DNA of 64,000 nt. Origin: Streptomyces albireticuli (GTDB lineage: Bacteria; Actinomycetota; Actinomycetes; Streptomycetales; Streptomycetaceae). The DNA is taken from NCBI RefSeq assembly GCF_021228125.1, contig NZ_JAJQQS010000017.1, forward strand, positions 62,001-126,000. The letters are read 5' to 3'. Of this stretch, positions 46,478-55,534 are shown piece by piece. The first letter of the stretch is position 1, and each line of letters opens with the position of its first letter. Both the position numbers and the translations under genes were made by a program. Below the pieces are notes generated by a model. It was not told the origin of the DNA. It made no database searches and saw nothing but the letters and a program-made list of their open reading frames with translations.

Positions 46478-46735
46478 CTTCGCTCTTCTTCCGGTCGGCA
46501 CTCGGTGTAGGCGCTGCGGTGACGCTGCGGAGTGTGACGGTACATCCCGCCCCCGTGTCAAACGGAAAAAGCCCGCAACGCCACTCGAACGGTAACCCGA
46601 CAAGCGTCCTGTCTGCCGCCCGGACCGGCACACCACCGGAGTGAAGGAGCCGCCGGGGCGCGGCGCGGCCCGTCCCGGACCGCGCGCGCCGGTTGACGTG
46701 AACCCGCCCCTTGCCGGATCCCGTCCCAGCCGCTC

Positions 46736-48265
46736 TCAGTCCGCCACGGGGATCAGGAATCCCTGCTCGACGAGGAGCCGGATCGACTCCGGCGTACGGT
46801 CGCGCAGCAGCACCGGATCCTGTCCCACCAGCTGCGCGATGGCGTCGAGGATGCGGCCCGCGCTGAGAGAGCCGTCACACACCCCGGCGAAGCCCGCGCC
46901 GACCGTGTCCACCTTGGTGGCCCGCCGCATTCCGCGGTTCTGGCGCAGGACGACGTGCTCCGGATCCTCCGCGCCGGGCAGTCCGACCTGCTCCTGGACG
47001 ACCTCGTCGGCGAGCCGGAAGCGGGCGGCGAGGAGGGACGCGTCGTCGTGGGCGCGCAGGAAGTCCTGTCGCTCGAAATGGGCCCGAACGGATGCACCGA
47101 GGGGCTGCTCGACCGGGTGCGGCCACTCCTCCGCGATGACGGAGGGACGGTCGGAGCCCGATTTACGCAGCGTGATCCAGCCAAATCCGACGGCCTTGGT
47201 CTTCCGTGTCTCGAACTCGTCCAGCCACGCGTCGTAGCGGGCCGCGTACGCGGCGGGATCGGTCCGGTGGTCGCCCCCGTCGCGGAGCCACAGCTCGGCG
47301 TACTGCGCGACGTCCTGCACCTCGCGCTGGACGATCCAGGCGTCGCAGCCGCGCGGCACCCAGGAGGCGAGCCGGTCCCGCCAGTCCTCGCCCTCGACGT
47401 GCTGCCAGTTGGCGAGCAGCTGGCAGTGGCCGCCGTCGTTGAGCCGGTCCGCCGCCTGCTGGACGATCGTCCGGCACAGGTCGTCGCCGCCCATGCCGCC
47501 GTCGCGGTAGGTCAGCCGCGCGCCGGGGGAGATGACGAAGGGCGGGTTGGAGACGATCAGGTCGTACGTGTCCCGGGCGACCGGCTCGAAGAGCGAGCCC
47601 TCGCGCAGATCGGCCTCGGGCGCGCCGGAGAGGGCCAGCGTGAGGCGCGCGAAATGCAGGGCGCGCGGGTTGAGGTCGGTGGCGGTGACGTGGGTGGCGT
47701 GCCGGCTCGCGTGCAGCGCCTGGATGCCGGAGCCGGTGCCGAGGTCGAGAGCACGGGCCACGGGCGTACGGATGGTGATCCCCGCGAGCGTGGTGGACGC
47801 GCCGCCCACACCGAGGACGAGCTGGGAGCGGTCCACGCCCGACGGGCCGCCGGAGCCCCCGGCGATCCCGCCGGCGCCGCCGACCGCGCAGCCCAGGTCG
47901 GAGACGATCCACCAGTCCTCGCCCTCGGGACCGCCGTACGGGCGCACGTCGACCGTGGCCCGTACGTCCCCGCCGTCCCGGACCAGCCAGCCGTCCGCGA
48001 GGCAGTCGTCCACCGGCAGCGCCGCGGCGGCCCTGGCCTCGCCGACCGGCAGCTGGAGCAGGAAGAGGCGCACCAGCGTCTCCAGCGGGCCGTCACCACG
48101 GGTGGCGCGCAGCGCGGGGACGGTCTCGCTGCGGGCGAGCGCGGCGTAGGCGGGGGCGCCCAGCAGGTCGAGGAGGCCGTCGGCGGTGAAGGCCGCGGTC
48201 AGCAGGGATTCACGCAGCCGGGCGGTGCGCGCGCGGTCGGTGGCGGAGGGAAGGAGCGTACTCAC
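46736..48265 (-). CDS. Class I SAM-dependent methyltransferase, DUF7059-like N-terminus
   Basis: 509-residue methyltransferase. Residues 1-150 form an N-terminal domain seen in actinobacterial homologues. The Rossmann core starts at ALDLGTGSGIQALHASRHAT (SAM-binding motif I) and the catalytic (N/D)PP(Y/F) motif is SNPPFV, as in HemK/RlmG-type N-methyltransferases of protein or nucleic-acid amides and bases. The C-terminal third (GAGFAGVCDGSLSAGRILDA) is a separate helical domain. The substrate cannot be told; rRNA or release-factor-like targets are family possibilities. It sits just upstream of topA on the same strand, 258 bp apart. Confidence 0.85.
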   Translation of the reverse strand: MSTLLPSATDRARTARLRESLLTAAFTADGLLDLLGAPAYAALARSETVPALRATRGDGPLETLVRLFLLQLPVGEARAAAALPVDDCLADGWLVRDGGDVRATVDVRPYGGPEGEDWWIVSDLGCAVGGAGGIAGGSGGPSGVDRSQLVLGVGGASTTLAGITIRTPVARALDLGTGSGIQALHASRHATHVTATDLNPRALHFARLTLALSGAPEADLREGSLFEPVARDTYDLIVSNPPFVISPGARLTYRDGGMGGDDLCRTIVQQAADRLNDGGHCQLLANWQHVEGEDWRDRLASWVPRGCDAWIVQREVQDVAQYAELWLRDGGDHRTDPAAYAARYDAWLDEFETRKTKAVGFGWITLRKSGSDRPSVIAEEWPHPVEQPLGASVRAHFERQDFLRAHDDASLLAARFRLADEVVQEQVGLPGAEDPEHVVLRQNRGMRRATKVDTVGAGFAGVCDGSLSAGRILDAIAQLVGQDPVLLRDRTPESIRLLVEQGFLIPVAD

Positions 48266-48303
48266 GGCTCCATTGTCGGGGGCGCCGCGGACAAAAGACG
48301 AAA

Positions 48304-48343
48304 GCCCGGCGCCACGCCCCTCGCGGGGGGCGCGGCGCCGGGC
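48304..48343 (-). terminator. Terminator after lipoprotein gene
   Basis: GCCCGGCGCC at 48304-48313 pairs with GGCGCCGGGC at 48334-48343, and the inner CGCCCC/GGGGCG extends the stem to 16 pairs around one mismatch. On the leftward strand it is followed by TTTCGTCTTTTG, a good intrinsic tail. Confidence 0.85.
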
Positions 48344-48392
48344 ACAGGGGGGCGCGGCGTTCCGGCGTCGTGGCCGCCGGTGCGGCGCCGGG

Positions 48393-48456
48393 CCTACTTC
48401 TCGTCCGGCCTACTTCTCGCCCGGCCCACTTCTCGTCCGGCTTACTTCTTGCTCGG
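48393..48456. repeat. 16-bp tandem repeat, four copies, over the lipoprotein stop codon
   Basis: Units CCTACTTCTCGTCCGG (48393-48408), CCTACTTCTCGCCCGG, CCCACTTCTCGTCCGG and CTTACTTCTTGCTCGG (48441-48456). Read leftward the unit spells CCG-AGC-AAG-AAG-TAA, the last codons and stop of the lipoprotein gene. The three outer copies are downstream of the used stop, so the 3' end has been duplicated repeatedly. Confidence 0.9.
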
Positions 48457-49014
48457 CGTGGCCGAGGCCGAGATCTTCTGGCAGCCGGGCTGCTTCGCCA
48501 TGGCCTTGCCGACATCGCCGGACTGCAGCTTCTTGAGGGCCTCGTCGCTCTGGCCGCTCAGCTTGCCGATGTCCCCGCCGATGGCCTTGAGGCCCTCCCC
48601 GAACTTCGCCTTGTCGCCGGTGTCGAGGCCGTCGATCCGCTTCTTCAGGCCGATGTACGCCCCGGAGAGGTCGTTGAGGGCCTTCACGGCGTTCTTCTGG
48701 CTGGTCTCACCGTCCTTGACGGGCGGCGCTCCGGCGTTCTCCACGCTGGTGGCCAGGGCCTTGTACGCGTCGGCGTTGGCCTGGAAGGCGGCGGAGTCGG
48801 TCTGCTGGACCTTCTTCGAGTCCTCCTCCGTCTGGACGCCCGCGATGGAGTGGTTGGCGTCCTGGATCTTCTTCACTTGGGGCTGCATCTGGTCGCAGAC
48901 CTTCTTGGACCAGTCGTCGAGCTTCTTGTTGCCTTCGTCGTCGCCGCCGCAGCCCGTCAGCGCCAGGACAAGTGCCGCACCGCCGGACAGTGCAGCCACA
49001 AGCTTCTTGTTCAC
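48442..49014 (-). CDS. Small secreted lipoprotein
   Basis: 190-residue exported lipoprotein of unknown function. The signal peptide ends in a lipobox LTGC with the lipidated cysteine at 22, so it is anchored to the outer face of the membrane. The mature part is Lys/Asp/Gln-rich and helical (WSKKVCDQMQPQVKKIQD, then repeated KALNDL-like segments), ending CQKISASATPSKK; two further cysteines could form a disulphide. It stands alone, with terminators on both sides. Confidence 0.85.
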   Translation of the reverse strand: MNKKLVAALSGGAALVLALTGCGGDDEGNKKLDDWSKKVCDQMQPQVKKIQDANHSIAGVQTEEDSKKVQQTDSAAFQANADAYKALATSVENAGAPPVKDGETSQKNAVKALNDLSGAYIGLKKRIDGLDTGDKAKFGEGLKAIGGDIGKLSGQSDEALKKLQSGDVGKAMAKQPGCQKISASATPSKK

Positions 49015-49172
49015 CGGATCGGTCCCTTCAATGGCTCTCGGCCCCGGAACTTACACGTCCAGACCGGGTCACCCGAGAGCCGAGCACCCCTTACGCCCCC
49101 TTTTAAAGCCATTTGCACCAAGACGGTCGTGGCGTTCGCCGCACCTGATCCCCATGTGCGCCGACGGCGCGC

Positions 49173-49210
49173 GCGGGTGGGCGGTGCGCCCGCGCGCACT
49201 GCCCACCCGC
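49173..49210. terminator. Terminator between hppA and lipoprotein gene
   Basis: GCGGGTGGGCGGTGCG at 49173-49188 pairs with CGCACTGCCCACCCGC at 49195-49210 with one G-T pair (16 bp). It follows the hppA stop on the leftward strand by 34 bp. Confidence 0.8.
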
Positions 49211-49243
49211 GCTCCTGACGTTCGCTCAGCACGCCTGCGCCGG

Positions 49244-51637
49244 TTAGGACACCACCGCCGGATCGGCGGGCCGGGGCGCCTTCTCGGCGTTCCCGTCGTC
49301 GCCGTCGACGGCGACGCCCCGGCGCTTGGAGACGTAGACCGCGCCTACGATGACGACAATGGCCAGGACCGCGATGCCGATCCTCAGCCCCCTGTTGGCG
49401 TCGTCCCCGTAGGAGAACTTGACGACCGCCGGCGCGATCAGGAGTGCCACCAGGTTCATCACCTTGAGCAGCGGGTTGATCGCGGGCCCCGCGGTGTCCT
49501 TGAACGGGTCGCCGACCGTGTCGCCGATGACGGTGGCGGCGTGCGCCTCACTGCCTTTGCCGCCGTGGTGCCCGTCCTCCACCAGCTTCTTGGCGTTGTC
49601 CCAGGCGCCTCCGGAATTGGCCAGGAAGACCGCCATCAGGGTGCCGCAGCCGATCGCGCCCGCCAGGTACGAGCCGAGGGCGCCGACACCGAGCGAGAAG
49701 CCGACCGCGATCGGCGCCATGACCGCGAGCAGGCCGGGCGTGGCGAGTTCGCGCAGCGCGTCCTTGGTGCAGATGTCCACCACCCGCCCGTACTCCGGCT
49801 TTTCGGTGTAATCCATGATCCCGGGGTGCTCGCGGAACTGCCGGCGCACCTCGTAGACCACCGCGCCCGCCGAGCGGGAGACGGCGTTGATCGCCAGCCC
49901 CGAGAAGAGGAAGACGACGGCCGCGCCGAGGACCAGCCCCACCAGGTTGTTGGGCTGCGAGATGTCCAGGCTGAGCCCCAGCTCCCCGGACTTGGCGTGC
50001 ACGTCCCGCACGGCCGTGGCGATGGCGTCGCGGTACGAGCCGAACAGCGCCGCCGCGGCCAGTACGGCCGTGGCGATGGCTATGCCCTTGGTGATGGCCT
50101 TGGTGGTGTTGCCGACGGCGTCCAGGTCGGTGAGCACCTGGGCGCCCGCCCCCTCGACGTCGCCGGACATCTCGGCGATGCCCTGGGCGTTGTCGGAGAC
50201 CGGGCCGAAGGTGTCCATGGCGACGATGACGCCGACGGTGGTCAGCAGGCCCGTGCCGGCGAGGGCGACGGCGAAGAGCGCGAGCATGATCGAAGTGCCG
50301 CCGAGGAGGAACGCGCCGTAGACACCGAGGCCGATCAGCACGGCGGAGTAGACCGCGGACTCCAGACCGATGGAGATGCCGGCGAGGACGACGGTCGCGG
50401 GGCCGGTCAGCGAGGTCTTGCCGATGTCGCGGACCGGCCGGCGGTTGGTCTCCGTGAAATAGCCGGTCAACTGCTGGATGAGCGCGGCGAGCACGATGCC
50501 GATGGCCACCGCGACCAGCGCGAAGATCCGCGGGTCGCCGTCGTGGGCCCGGATGGCGTCGTCCCCGATGCCCTTCAATTCCGCGAAGCTCGACGGCAGG
50601 TAGGCGAAGACCGCGACGGCCACCAGGGCGAGCGAGATGACGGCCGAGACGAAGAAGCCACGGTTGATCGCGGTCATACCGCTGCGGTCGGCGCGGCGGG
50701 GGGCGACGGCGAAGATGCCGATCATCGCCGTGAGCACCCCGATGGCCGGGACGAGCAGCGGGAAGGCCAGGCCCGCGTCGCCGAAGGCGGCCTTTCCCAG
50801 GATCAGCGCGGCGACCAGGGTCACCGCGTAGGACTCGAAGAGGTCGGCGGCCATGCCCGCGCAGTCGCCGACGTTGTCGCCCACGTTGTCGGCGATGGTG
50901 GCGGCGTTCCGCGGATCGTCCTCCGGGATGCCCTGCTCCACCTTGCCGACCAGGTCGGCGCCGACGTCGGCGGCCTTGGTGAAGATGCCGCCGCCGACCC
51001 TCATGAACATCGCGATCAGCGCCGCGCCGAGGCCGAAGCCCTCCAGCACCTTGGGCGCGTCGGCCGCGTAGACCAGCACCACGCAGGAGGCGCCCAGCAG
51101 GCCGAGGCCGACCGTACACATCCCGACGACGCCACCCGTACGAAACGCGATCTTCATGGCCCGGTGGGAGACGGCCGTCAGGTCCTTCTCGGCCTCCCCC
51201 TCGACCGGCGTCGCCTCCCGCGCGGCCGCCGCGACCCGCACATTGCTGCGGACCGCGAGCCACATGCCGATATAACCGGTGGCGGCGGAGAAGAGCGCGC
51301 CGATCAGGAAGAAGACCGAACGCCCGGCACGCTGCGACCAGTTGTCCGCCGGCAACAGCATGAGCAGGAAGAACACCACCACGGCGAATATGCCGAGGGT
51401 GCGCAACTGCCGGGCGAGATAGGCGTTCGCGCCTTCCTGCACCGCCGCGGCGATCTTTCGCATGCTGTCCGTGCCCTCGCCGGCCGCGAGCACCTGCCGG
51501 ACGAGCACCACGGCGACGACGAGCGCCGCGAGAGCGACGGCTCCGATCACCATCACCAGAGTGCGATTGCCTTGAGTCAGCTCGGCTGCGAGATTCTGCG
51601 TGAAGTCCACCTGTCCAGGGGTAAAAGGCCCCGCCAT
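49244..51637 (-). CDS. hppA: H+-translocating membrane pyrophosphatase (K+-independent type)
   Basis: Integral membrane proton pump of 797 residues, about 16 spans, that couples pyrophosphate hydrolysis to H+ export. The substrate site is clear: GGIFTKAADVGADLVGKVE and DNVGDNVGDCAGMAADLFES. The residue after GNTT in DAVGNTTKAITKG is lysine, which in this family marks the K+-independent class (K+-dependent pumps have alanine there). It is preceded by a 430-bp non-coding region with a dense GATC array. Confidence 0.96.
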   Translation of the reverse strand: MAGPFTPGQVDFTQNLAAELTQGNRTLVMVIGAVALAALVVAVVLVRQVLAAGEGTDSMRKIAAAVQEGANAYLARQLRTLGIFAVVVFFLLMLLPADNWSQRAGRSVFFLIGALFSAATGYIGMWLAVRSNVRVAAAAREATPVEGEAEKDLTAVSHRAMKIAFRTGGVVGMCTVGLGLLGASCVVLVYAADAPKVLEGFGLGAALIAMFMRVGGGIFTKAADVGADLVGKVEQGIPEDDPRNAATIADNVGDNVGDCAGMAADLFESYAVTLVAALILGKAAFGDAGLAFPLLVPAIGVLTAMIGIFAVAPRRADRSGMTAINRGFFVSAVISLALVAVAVFAYLPSSFAELKGIGDDAIRAHDGDPRIFALVAVAIGIVLAALIQQLTGYFTETNRRPVRDIGKTSLTGPATVVLAGISIGLESAVYSAVLIGLGVYGAFLLGGTSIMLALFAVALAGTGLLTTVGVIVAMDTFGPVSDNAQGIAEMSGDVEGAGAQVLTDLDAVGNTTKAITKGIAIATAVLAAAALFGSYRDAIATAVRDVHAKSGELGLSLDISQPNNLVGLVLGAAVVFLFSGLAINAVSRSAGAVVYEVRRQFREHPGIMDYTEKPEYGRVVDICTKDALRELATPGLLAVMAPIAVGFSLGVGALGSYLAGAIGCGTLMAVFLANSGGAWDNAKKLVEDGHHGGKGSEAHAATVIGDTVGDPFKDTAGPAINPLLKVMNLVALLIAPAVVKFSYGDDANRGLRIGIAVLAIVVIVGAVYVSKRRGVAVDGDDGNAEKAPRPADPAVVS

Positions 51638-52067
51638 TCGTCCTCCTTGACGTTTGGCACATGGGCGCGCGACCGGACCGCGACCGCGGAACGGCCACCA
51701 CGCTCAGGCGTCCTGAGCTCAAGATGGACGGATTGTAGGGAGCATGGCGAGATCAAAACAGAGCACGGCAAAGGGAATGAGCCTGCGTGAGTGAAGATCG
51801 AGTGAATGATCCGCCCGATATCCGACGGGCAAGGGAAGATCTGAAAGCGGAGATCACCGGGCGAACGTCAAAAGATCACGGGGAGCCCACCCGGGAGATC
51901 ACCCGGAGGCCGCCCGCGGATCTCCGAAGAAGATCGGAAATCGACTCGCGGATCATGGCACACCGGTGAATTCGGCCAGGTGGAAAAGGCGCGCGGAGCC
52001 GACTCCGGGCGGAGAAGAGTTACGGAAAGTCGCGGGCGGCCCGCTACGGCATTCGACTGACGCCGGG
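51638..52067. other. 430-bp region upstream of hppA with GATC array
   Basis: No supportable gene. Ten GATC tetramers occur in 204 bp, at 51751, 51796, 51808, 51838, 51852, 51874, 51897, 51919, 51932 and 51951. Four in a row (51852, 51874, 51897, 51919) are 22-23 bp apart, about two helical turns, and three of these are followed by AC and then a CGGG or GGGG run. The short open frame inside lacks the GC-rich third positions of real genes here. The hppA promoter must lie on its left side. Confidence 0.7.
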
Positions 52068-52514
52068 CTACGAAACCGCGGCACCCGGGGTCGTCGGCCA
52101 GCTCATCCGGATCAGACCACCGGTCTCGTCCGCCGTCACCTCGACGTCGTCGACAAGGCCGCTGATCACGGCGAGGCCCATGTCGTCCTCGCCGTCGCCG
52201 CCCTCGTCCTGGGCGGATCCGGGGCGATGCGCGGCACCGCTCGCGGCGCTCACGGGCGCGGGCCTGGGCGCGTCGTCGCCGACCTCGATGGAGAACTTCT
52301 TCTCGTCCTCGATCAGCACGACCCGCACCGGGGCGGCCACGCCATGGCTGATGTGCAGGCCGACCGCGCGCGAGCACGCCTCACCCACGGCGAGCCGCAG
52401 CTCGTCCAGCACGGCCTCGTCGACCCCGGCCCGGCGCGCCACCGCGGCTGCCACCAGCCGTGCCGTCCGGACATGCTCGGGAAGGGCACTGAAGAGCAGT
52501 TCGACGGTGGCCAT
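52068..52514 (-). CDS. apgA: ApgA-type anti-sigma factor (RsbW-like)
   Basis: Partner-switching kinase-like protein of 148 residues encoded 117 bp after bldG. It has a GHKL fold, with the N-box region DELRLAVGEACSRAVGLH, in which the Mg2+-binding asparagine expected two residues after EACS is arginine, so ATP binding may be weak. An Asp/Gly-rich insert (DEGGDGEDDMG) and the G-box-like GLAVISGLVDDV follow. In S. coelicolor the equivalent protein is sequestered by BldG. Start: ATG 52514 with GAGGGG six bases upstream; an in-frame ATG at 52532 also has a plausible site. Confidence 0.87.
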   Translation of the reverse strand: MATVELLFSALPEHVRTARLVAAAVARRAGVDEAVLDELRLAVGEACSRAVGLHISHGVAAPVRVVLIEDEKKFSIEVGDDAPRPAPVSAASGAAHRPGSAQDEGGDGEDDMGLAVISGLVDDVEVTADETGGLIRMSWPTTPGAAVS

Positions 52515-52631
52515 GCCATCCCCCTCGGTCATACGTGCCCTCTTCCCTCTTCTGGAAAAGGGCGAACTCGCGAGAGGGGCCGGGCTCACGAGCCCGGTAC
52601 CCCCCGCGTGGCAGTCTTCCGGCGGCGACCG

Positions 52632-52973
52632 TCAGTCGGTCGCCTGCACCGCGTCATCGACCGAGGTGTGAATCGGGAACACCTTGGTGAGGCCGGTGAT
52701 ACGGAAGATCTTCAGAATGCGCTCCTGGTTGCAGACCAGGCGCAGCGAGCCCTCATGGGCTCGCACCCGCTTGAGGCCGCCGACCAGCACGCCGAGCCCG
52801 GTGGAGTCGAGGAAGTCGACGCCCTCCATGTCCACGACGAGGTGATAGCTGCCGTCGTTGACAAGCTCGACCAACTGCTCACGCAGCTTGGGCGCGGTGT
52901 ACACATCAATCTCGCCACCGACCCGGACAACCGTACGGTCGCCTACGGTCTCGGTCGACAGGGACAGGTCCAC
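52632..52973 (-). CDS. bldG: BldG anti-anti-sigma factor
   Basis: STAS-domain anti-anti-sigma factor of 113 residues needed for aerial growth and antibiotic production in Streptomyces. The phosphorylatable serine is Ser57 in FLDSTGLGVL, matching the known site. The rest is almost the canonical sequence (IDVYTAPKLREQLVELVNDG, LKIFRITGLTKVFPIHTS). GTG start follows GGAGGATCC. Unphosphorylated BldG binds anti-sigma partners such as ApgA and the sigma-H antagonist. Only 54 bp separate it from the divergent helicase start, so its promoters overlap that gene or its leader. Confidence 0.97.
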   Translation of the reverse strand: MDLSLSTETVGDRTVVRVGGEIDVYTAPKLREQLVELVNDGSYHLVVDMEGVDFLDSTGLGVLVGGLKRVRAHEGSLRLVCNQERILKIFRITGLTKVFPIHTSVDDAVQATD

Positions 52974-53027
52974 GGATCCTCCAGCACCTTGCATCGAGCG
53001 GTCGCCCCCCATGGATCGGCAGCCGCG

Positions 53028-55487
53028 ATGGCATTCAATCACTTACCAGCAGGCGTGCACGACGCCTTGGCGCCATTGTCCGTCACGCCAGTGACACACT
53101 CGGTGTCGATGGCCAACGATCAACTCCCGCCGGAGGCGGGCGTACATCCCGCTCCCCGGACAGTCCTCGACCGACTGACCGCCGGGGTCGACCGGGCTGC
53201 ACGCATCACTCATACGGAGCACTTGCCCCCGCGCCCGGGGCGTCATGCCCCCTGGCCTGAGAAGATCCGGCCGGAAGTGGTCGACGCCATCCGGGCGACC
53301 GGTATCGAGCGTCCCTGGGCCCATCAGGCCCTCACGGCGGAGCACGCCCTGCGCGGCGAATCGGTCGTGGTGGCCACCGGCACCGCCTCCGGCAAGTCCC
53401 TCGCCTACCTCGCACCGGTCCTGAGCGCCCTCCTGGACGGCTCCGAGGCCCCGAACGGCCGGGGAGCCACCGCGCTCTACATCGCCCCCACCAAGGCCCT
53501 GGCGGCCGATCAGCGGCGCGCCGTACGGACCCTCGCGGCGCCCCTGGGCAAGGGCGTCCGCCCCGCCGTGTACGACGGCGACACCCCCGTGGAGGAGCGG
53601 GAGTGGGTGCGCCAGTACGCCAATTACGCGCTCACCAACCCCGACATGCTCCACCGCTCGATCCTGCCCGCCCACCCCAGGTGGTCCTCCTTCCTCCGCG
53701 CCCTGCGCTACGTCGTCATCGACGAGTGCCACACCTATCGCGGCGTCTTCGGCTCGCACGTCGCCCAGGTGCTGCGCCGGCTGCGCCGCGTCTGCGCCCG
53801 CTACGGCGCCGACCCCGTCTTCCTCCTCGCCTCGGCGACCGCCTCCGACCCGGCCACCGCCGCCACCCGGCTGACCGGGGTGCCCGTCGTGGAGATCACC
53901 GAGGACTCCTCCCCGCGCGGCGAGCTGGTCTTCGCCCTCTGGGAGCCGCCGCTCACCGAGCTCCACGGCGAGCGCGGCGCCCCCGTGCGCCGTACCGCCA
54001 CCGCGGAGACCGCCGACCTCCTCACCGACCTGGCCGTCCAGGGCGTCCGCACGGTCGCCTTCGTCCGCTCACGGCGCGGCGCCGAGCTGGTGGCCCTGAT
54101 CGCCCAGGAGCGCCTGGCCGCGGTGGACCGCTCCCTGCCCTCCCGGGTAGCGGCCTACCGGGGCGGCTACCTCCCCGAGGAGCGCCGTGCCATCGAGCGC
54201 GCCCTGCACTCCGGCGAGCTCCTCGGCCTCGCCGCCACCAGCGCCCTGGAGCTGGGCGTCGACGTCGCCGGCCTCGACGCCGTCCTCCTCTCCGGATACC
54301 CGGGCACCCGGGCCTCCCTGTGGCAGCAGGCCGGCCGCGCCGGCCGTACGGGCCGGGGAGCCCTCGCCGTCCTCGTGGCCCGCGACGACCCGCTGGACAC
54401 CTACCTCGTCCACCACCCCGAGGCCCTCTTCCGGCAGCCCGTCGAATCGACCGTCCTCGATCCCGACAACCCCTACGTCCTCGCCCCCCATCTGTGCGCC
54501 GCCGCGGCCGAGCTGCCCCTCACCGAGGCCGACCTGTCGCTGTTCGGCCCCGAGACGCCCGGCCTCCTCTCCCAGCTCGAGGGCCGCAAGCTGCTCCGCC
54601 GCCGGGCCGCCGCCTGGCACTGGACCCGCCGCGAGCGCGCCGCCGACCTCACCGACATCAGAGGCGAGGGCGGCCGCCCCGTCCAGGTCGTGGAGGAGGG
54701 CACCGGCCGCCTGCTCGGCACCGTGGACGCCGGTGCCGCCCACACCACCGTCCACGAAGGCGCGGTCCACCTCCACCAGGGCCGGACCTATCTCGTCCGC
54801 CATCTCGACCTGGAGGACTCCGTCGCCCTCGTCGAGCAGGCCGACCCGCCCTACTCGACGACGGCCCGCGACACGACGACCGTCTCCATCCTGGAGACCG
54901 GTGCCGAGGTGCCCTGGGGCGACGCCCGGCTGTGCTTCGGCTCCGTCGAGGTCACCAACCAGGTGGTCTCCTTCCTCCGCCGCCGACTGATCACCGGCGA
55001 GGTCATGGGCGAGTCCAAGCTGGACCTGCCGCCCCGGACGCTGCGCACCCGCGCCGTGTGGTGGACCGTCACCGAGGACCAGCTCGACGACGCCCGGGTG
55101 GCCCCCGAGGCCCTCGGGGGCGCCCTGCACGCCGCGGAGCACGCCTCGATCGGCATGCTGCCGCTCTTCGCCACGTGCGACCGCTGGGACATCGGCGGTG
55201 TCTCCATCCCCCTCCACCCCGATACGCTCCTGCCGACCGTCTTCGTCTACGACGGCCACTCAGGCGGCGCCGGCTTCGCCGAGCGGGCCTTCCACACCGC
55301 CGCCCGCTGGCTCACCGCCACCCGGGAGGCGATCGCCGCCTGCGAGTGCGAGTCCGGGTGCCCGTCGTGCGTGCAGTCCCCCAAGTGCGGCAACGGCAAC
55401 GATCCGCTCGACAAGAAGGCCGCCGTCCGCCTCCTGACGACCCTGCTGGCCGGCGCCCCGCCCGAGGCCCCACCTGACGGCCCGTAG
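53028..55487 (+). CDS. DEAD/DEAH-box helicase with DUF1998-type zinc domain (MrfA/YprA-like)
   Basis: ATP-dependent helicase of 819 residues. SF2 motifs: Q-like PWAHQALTAEHALRG, Walker A ATGTASGKSLAYLAP, IAPTKALAADQ, DEAH-like VIDECHTYRGVFGSH, SAT in LLASATASDP, and motif VI QQAGRAGRTGRG. The C-terminal cysteine cluster CECESGCPSCVQSPKCGNGN is the zinc site of DUF1998 helicases, which include the mitomycin-repair protein MrfA. A DNA crosslink repair role is likely. Start uncertain: ATG 53028 is used because the N-terminus MAFNHLPAGVHDAL appears conserved in memory; ATG 53109 is the alternative. Confidence 0.9.
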   Translation: MAFNHLPAGVHDALAPLSVTPVTHSVSMANDQLPPEAGVHPAPRTVLDRLTAGVDRAARITHTEHLPPRPGRHAPWPEKIRPEVVDAIRATGIERPWAHQALTAEHALRGESVVVATGTASGKSLAYLAPVLSALLDGSEAPNGRGATALYIAPTKALAADQRRAVRTLAAPLGKGVRPAVYDGDTPVEEREWVRQYANYALTNPDMLHRSILPAHPRWSSFLRALRYVVIDECHTYRGVFGSHVAQVLRRLRRVCARYGADPVFLLASATASDPATAATRLTGVPVVEITEDSSPRGELVFALWEPPLTELHGERGAPVRRTATAETADLLTDLAVQGVRTVAFVRSRRGAELVALIAQERLAAVDRSLPSRVAAYRGGYLPEERRAIERALHSGELLGLAATSALELGVDVAGLDAVLLSGYPGTRASLWQQAGRAGRTGRGALAVLVARDDPLDTYLVHHPEALFRQPVESTVLDPDNPYVLAPHLCAAAAELPLTEADLSLFGPETPGLLSQLEGRKLLRRRAAAWHWTRRERAADLTDIRGEGGRPVQVVEEGTGRLLGTVDAGAAHTTVHEGAVHLHQGRTYLVRHLDLEDSVALVEQADPPYSTTARDTTTVSILETGAEVPWGDARLCFGSVEVTNQVVSFLRRRLITGEVMGESKLDLPPRTLRTRAVWWTVTEDQLDDARVAPEALGGALHAAEHASIGMLPLFATCDRWDIGGVSIPLHPDTLLPTVFVYDGHSGGAGFAERAFHTAARWLTATREAIAACECESGCPSCVQSPKCGNGNDPLDKKAAVRLLTTLLAGAPPEAPPDGP

Positions 55488-55534
55488 GCCGCCAGCACCC
55501 ACCGGACACCCCGTCAGCCCCCTGCACCCCTGCA

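Noticed and set aside
46533..46561. Complete topA promoter from the TTGACA hexamer
   Set aside because: The -35 match is perfect but no acceptable -10 hexamer lies 16-18 bases downstream, so only the hexamer is mentioned.
46955..51790. Very long open frame (over 1,600 codons) on the rightward strand
   Set aside because: It runs antisense through the methyltransferase, lipoprotein and hppA genes. GC-rich third positions remove stop codons from the complementary strand; the translation is low complexity and matches no family.
51787..51969. 60-codon open frame in the GATC region
   Set aside because: Third codon positions are only moderately GC-rich, the product is Arg/Glu low complexity, and the periodic GATC motifs explain its composition.
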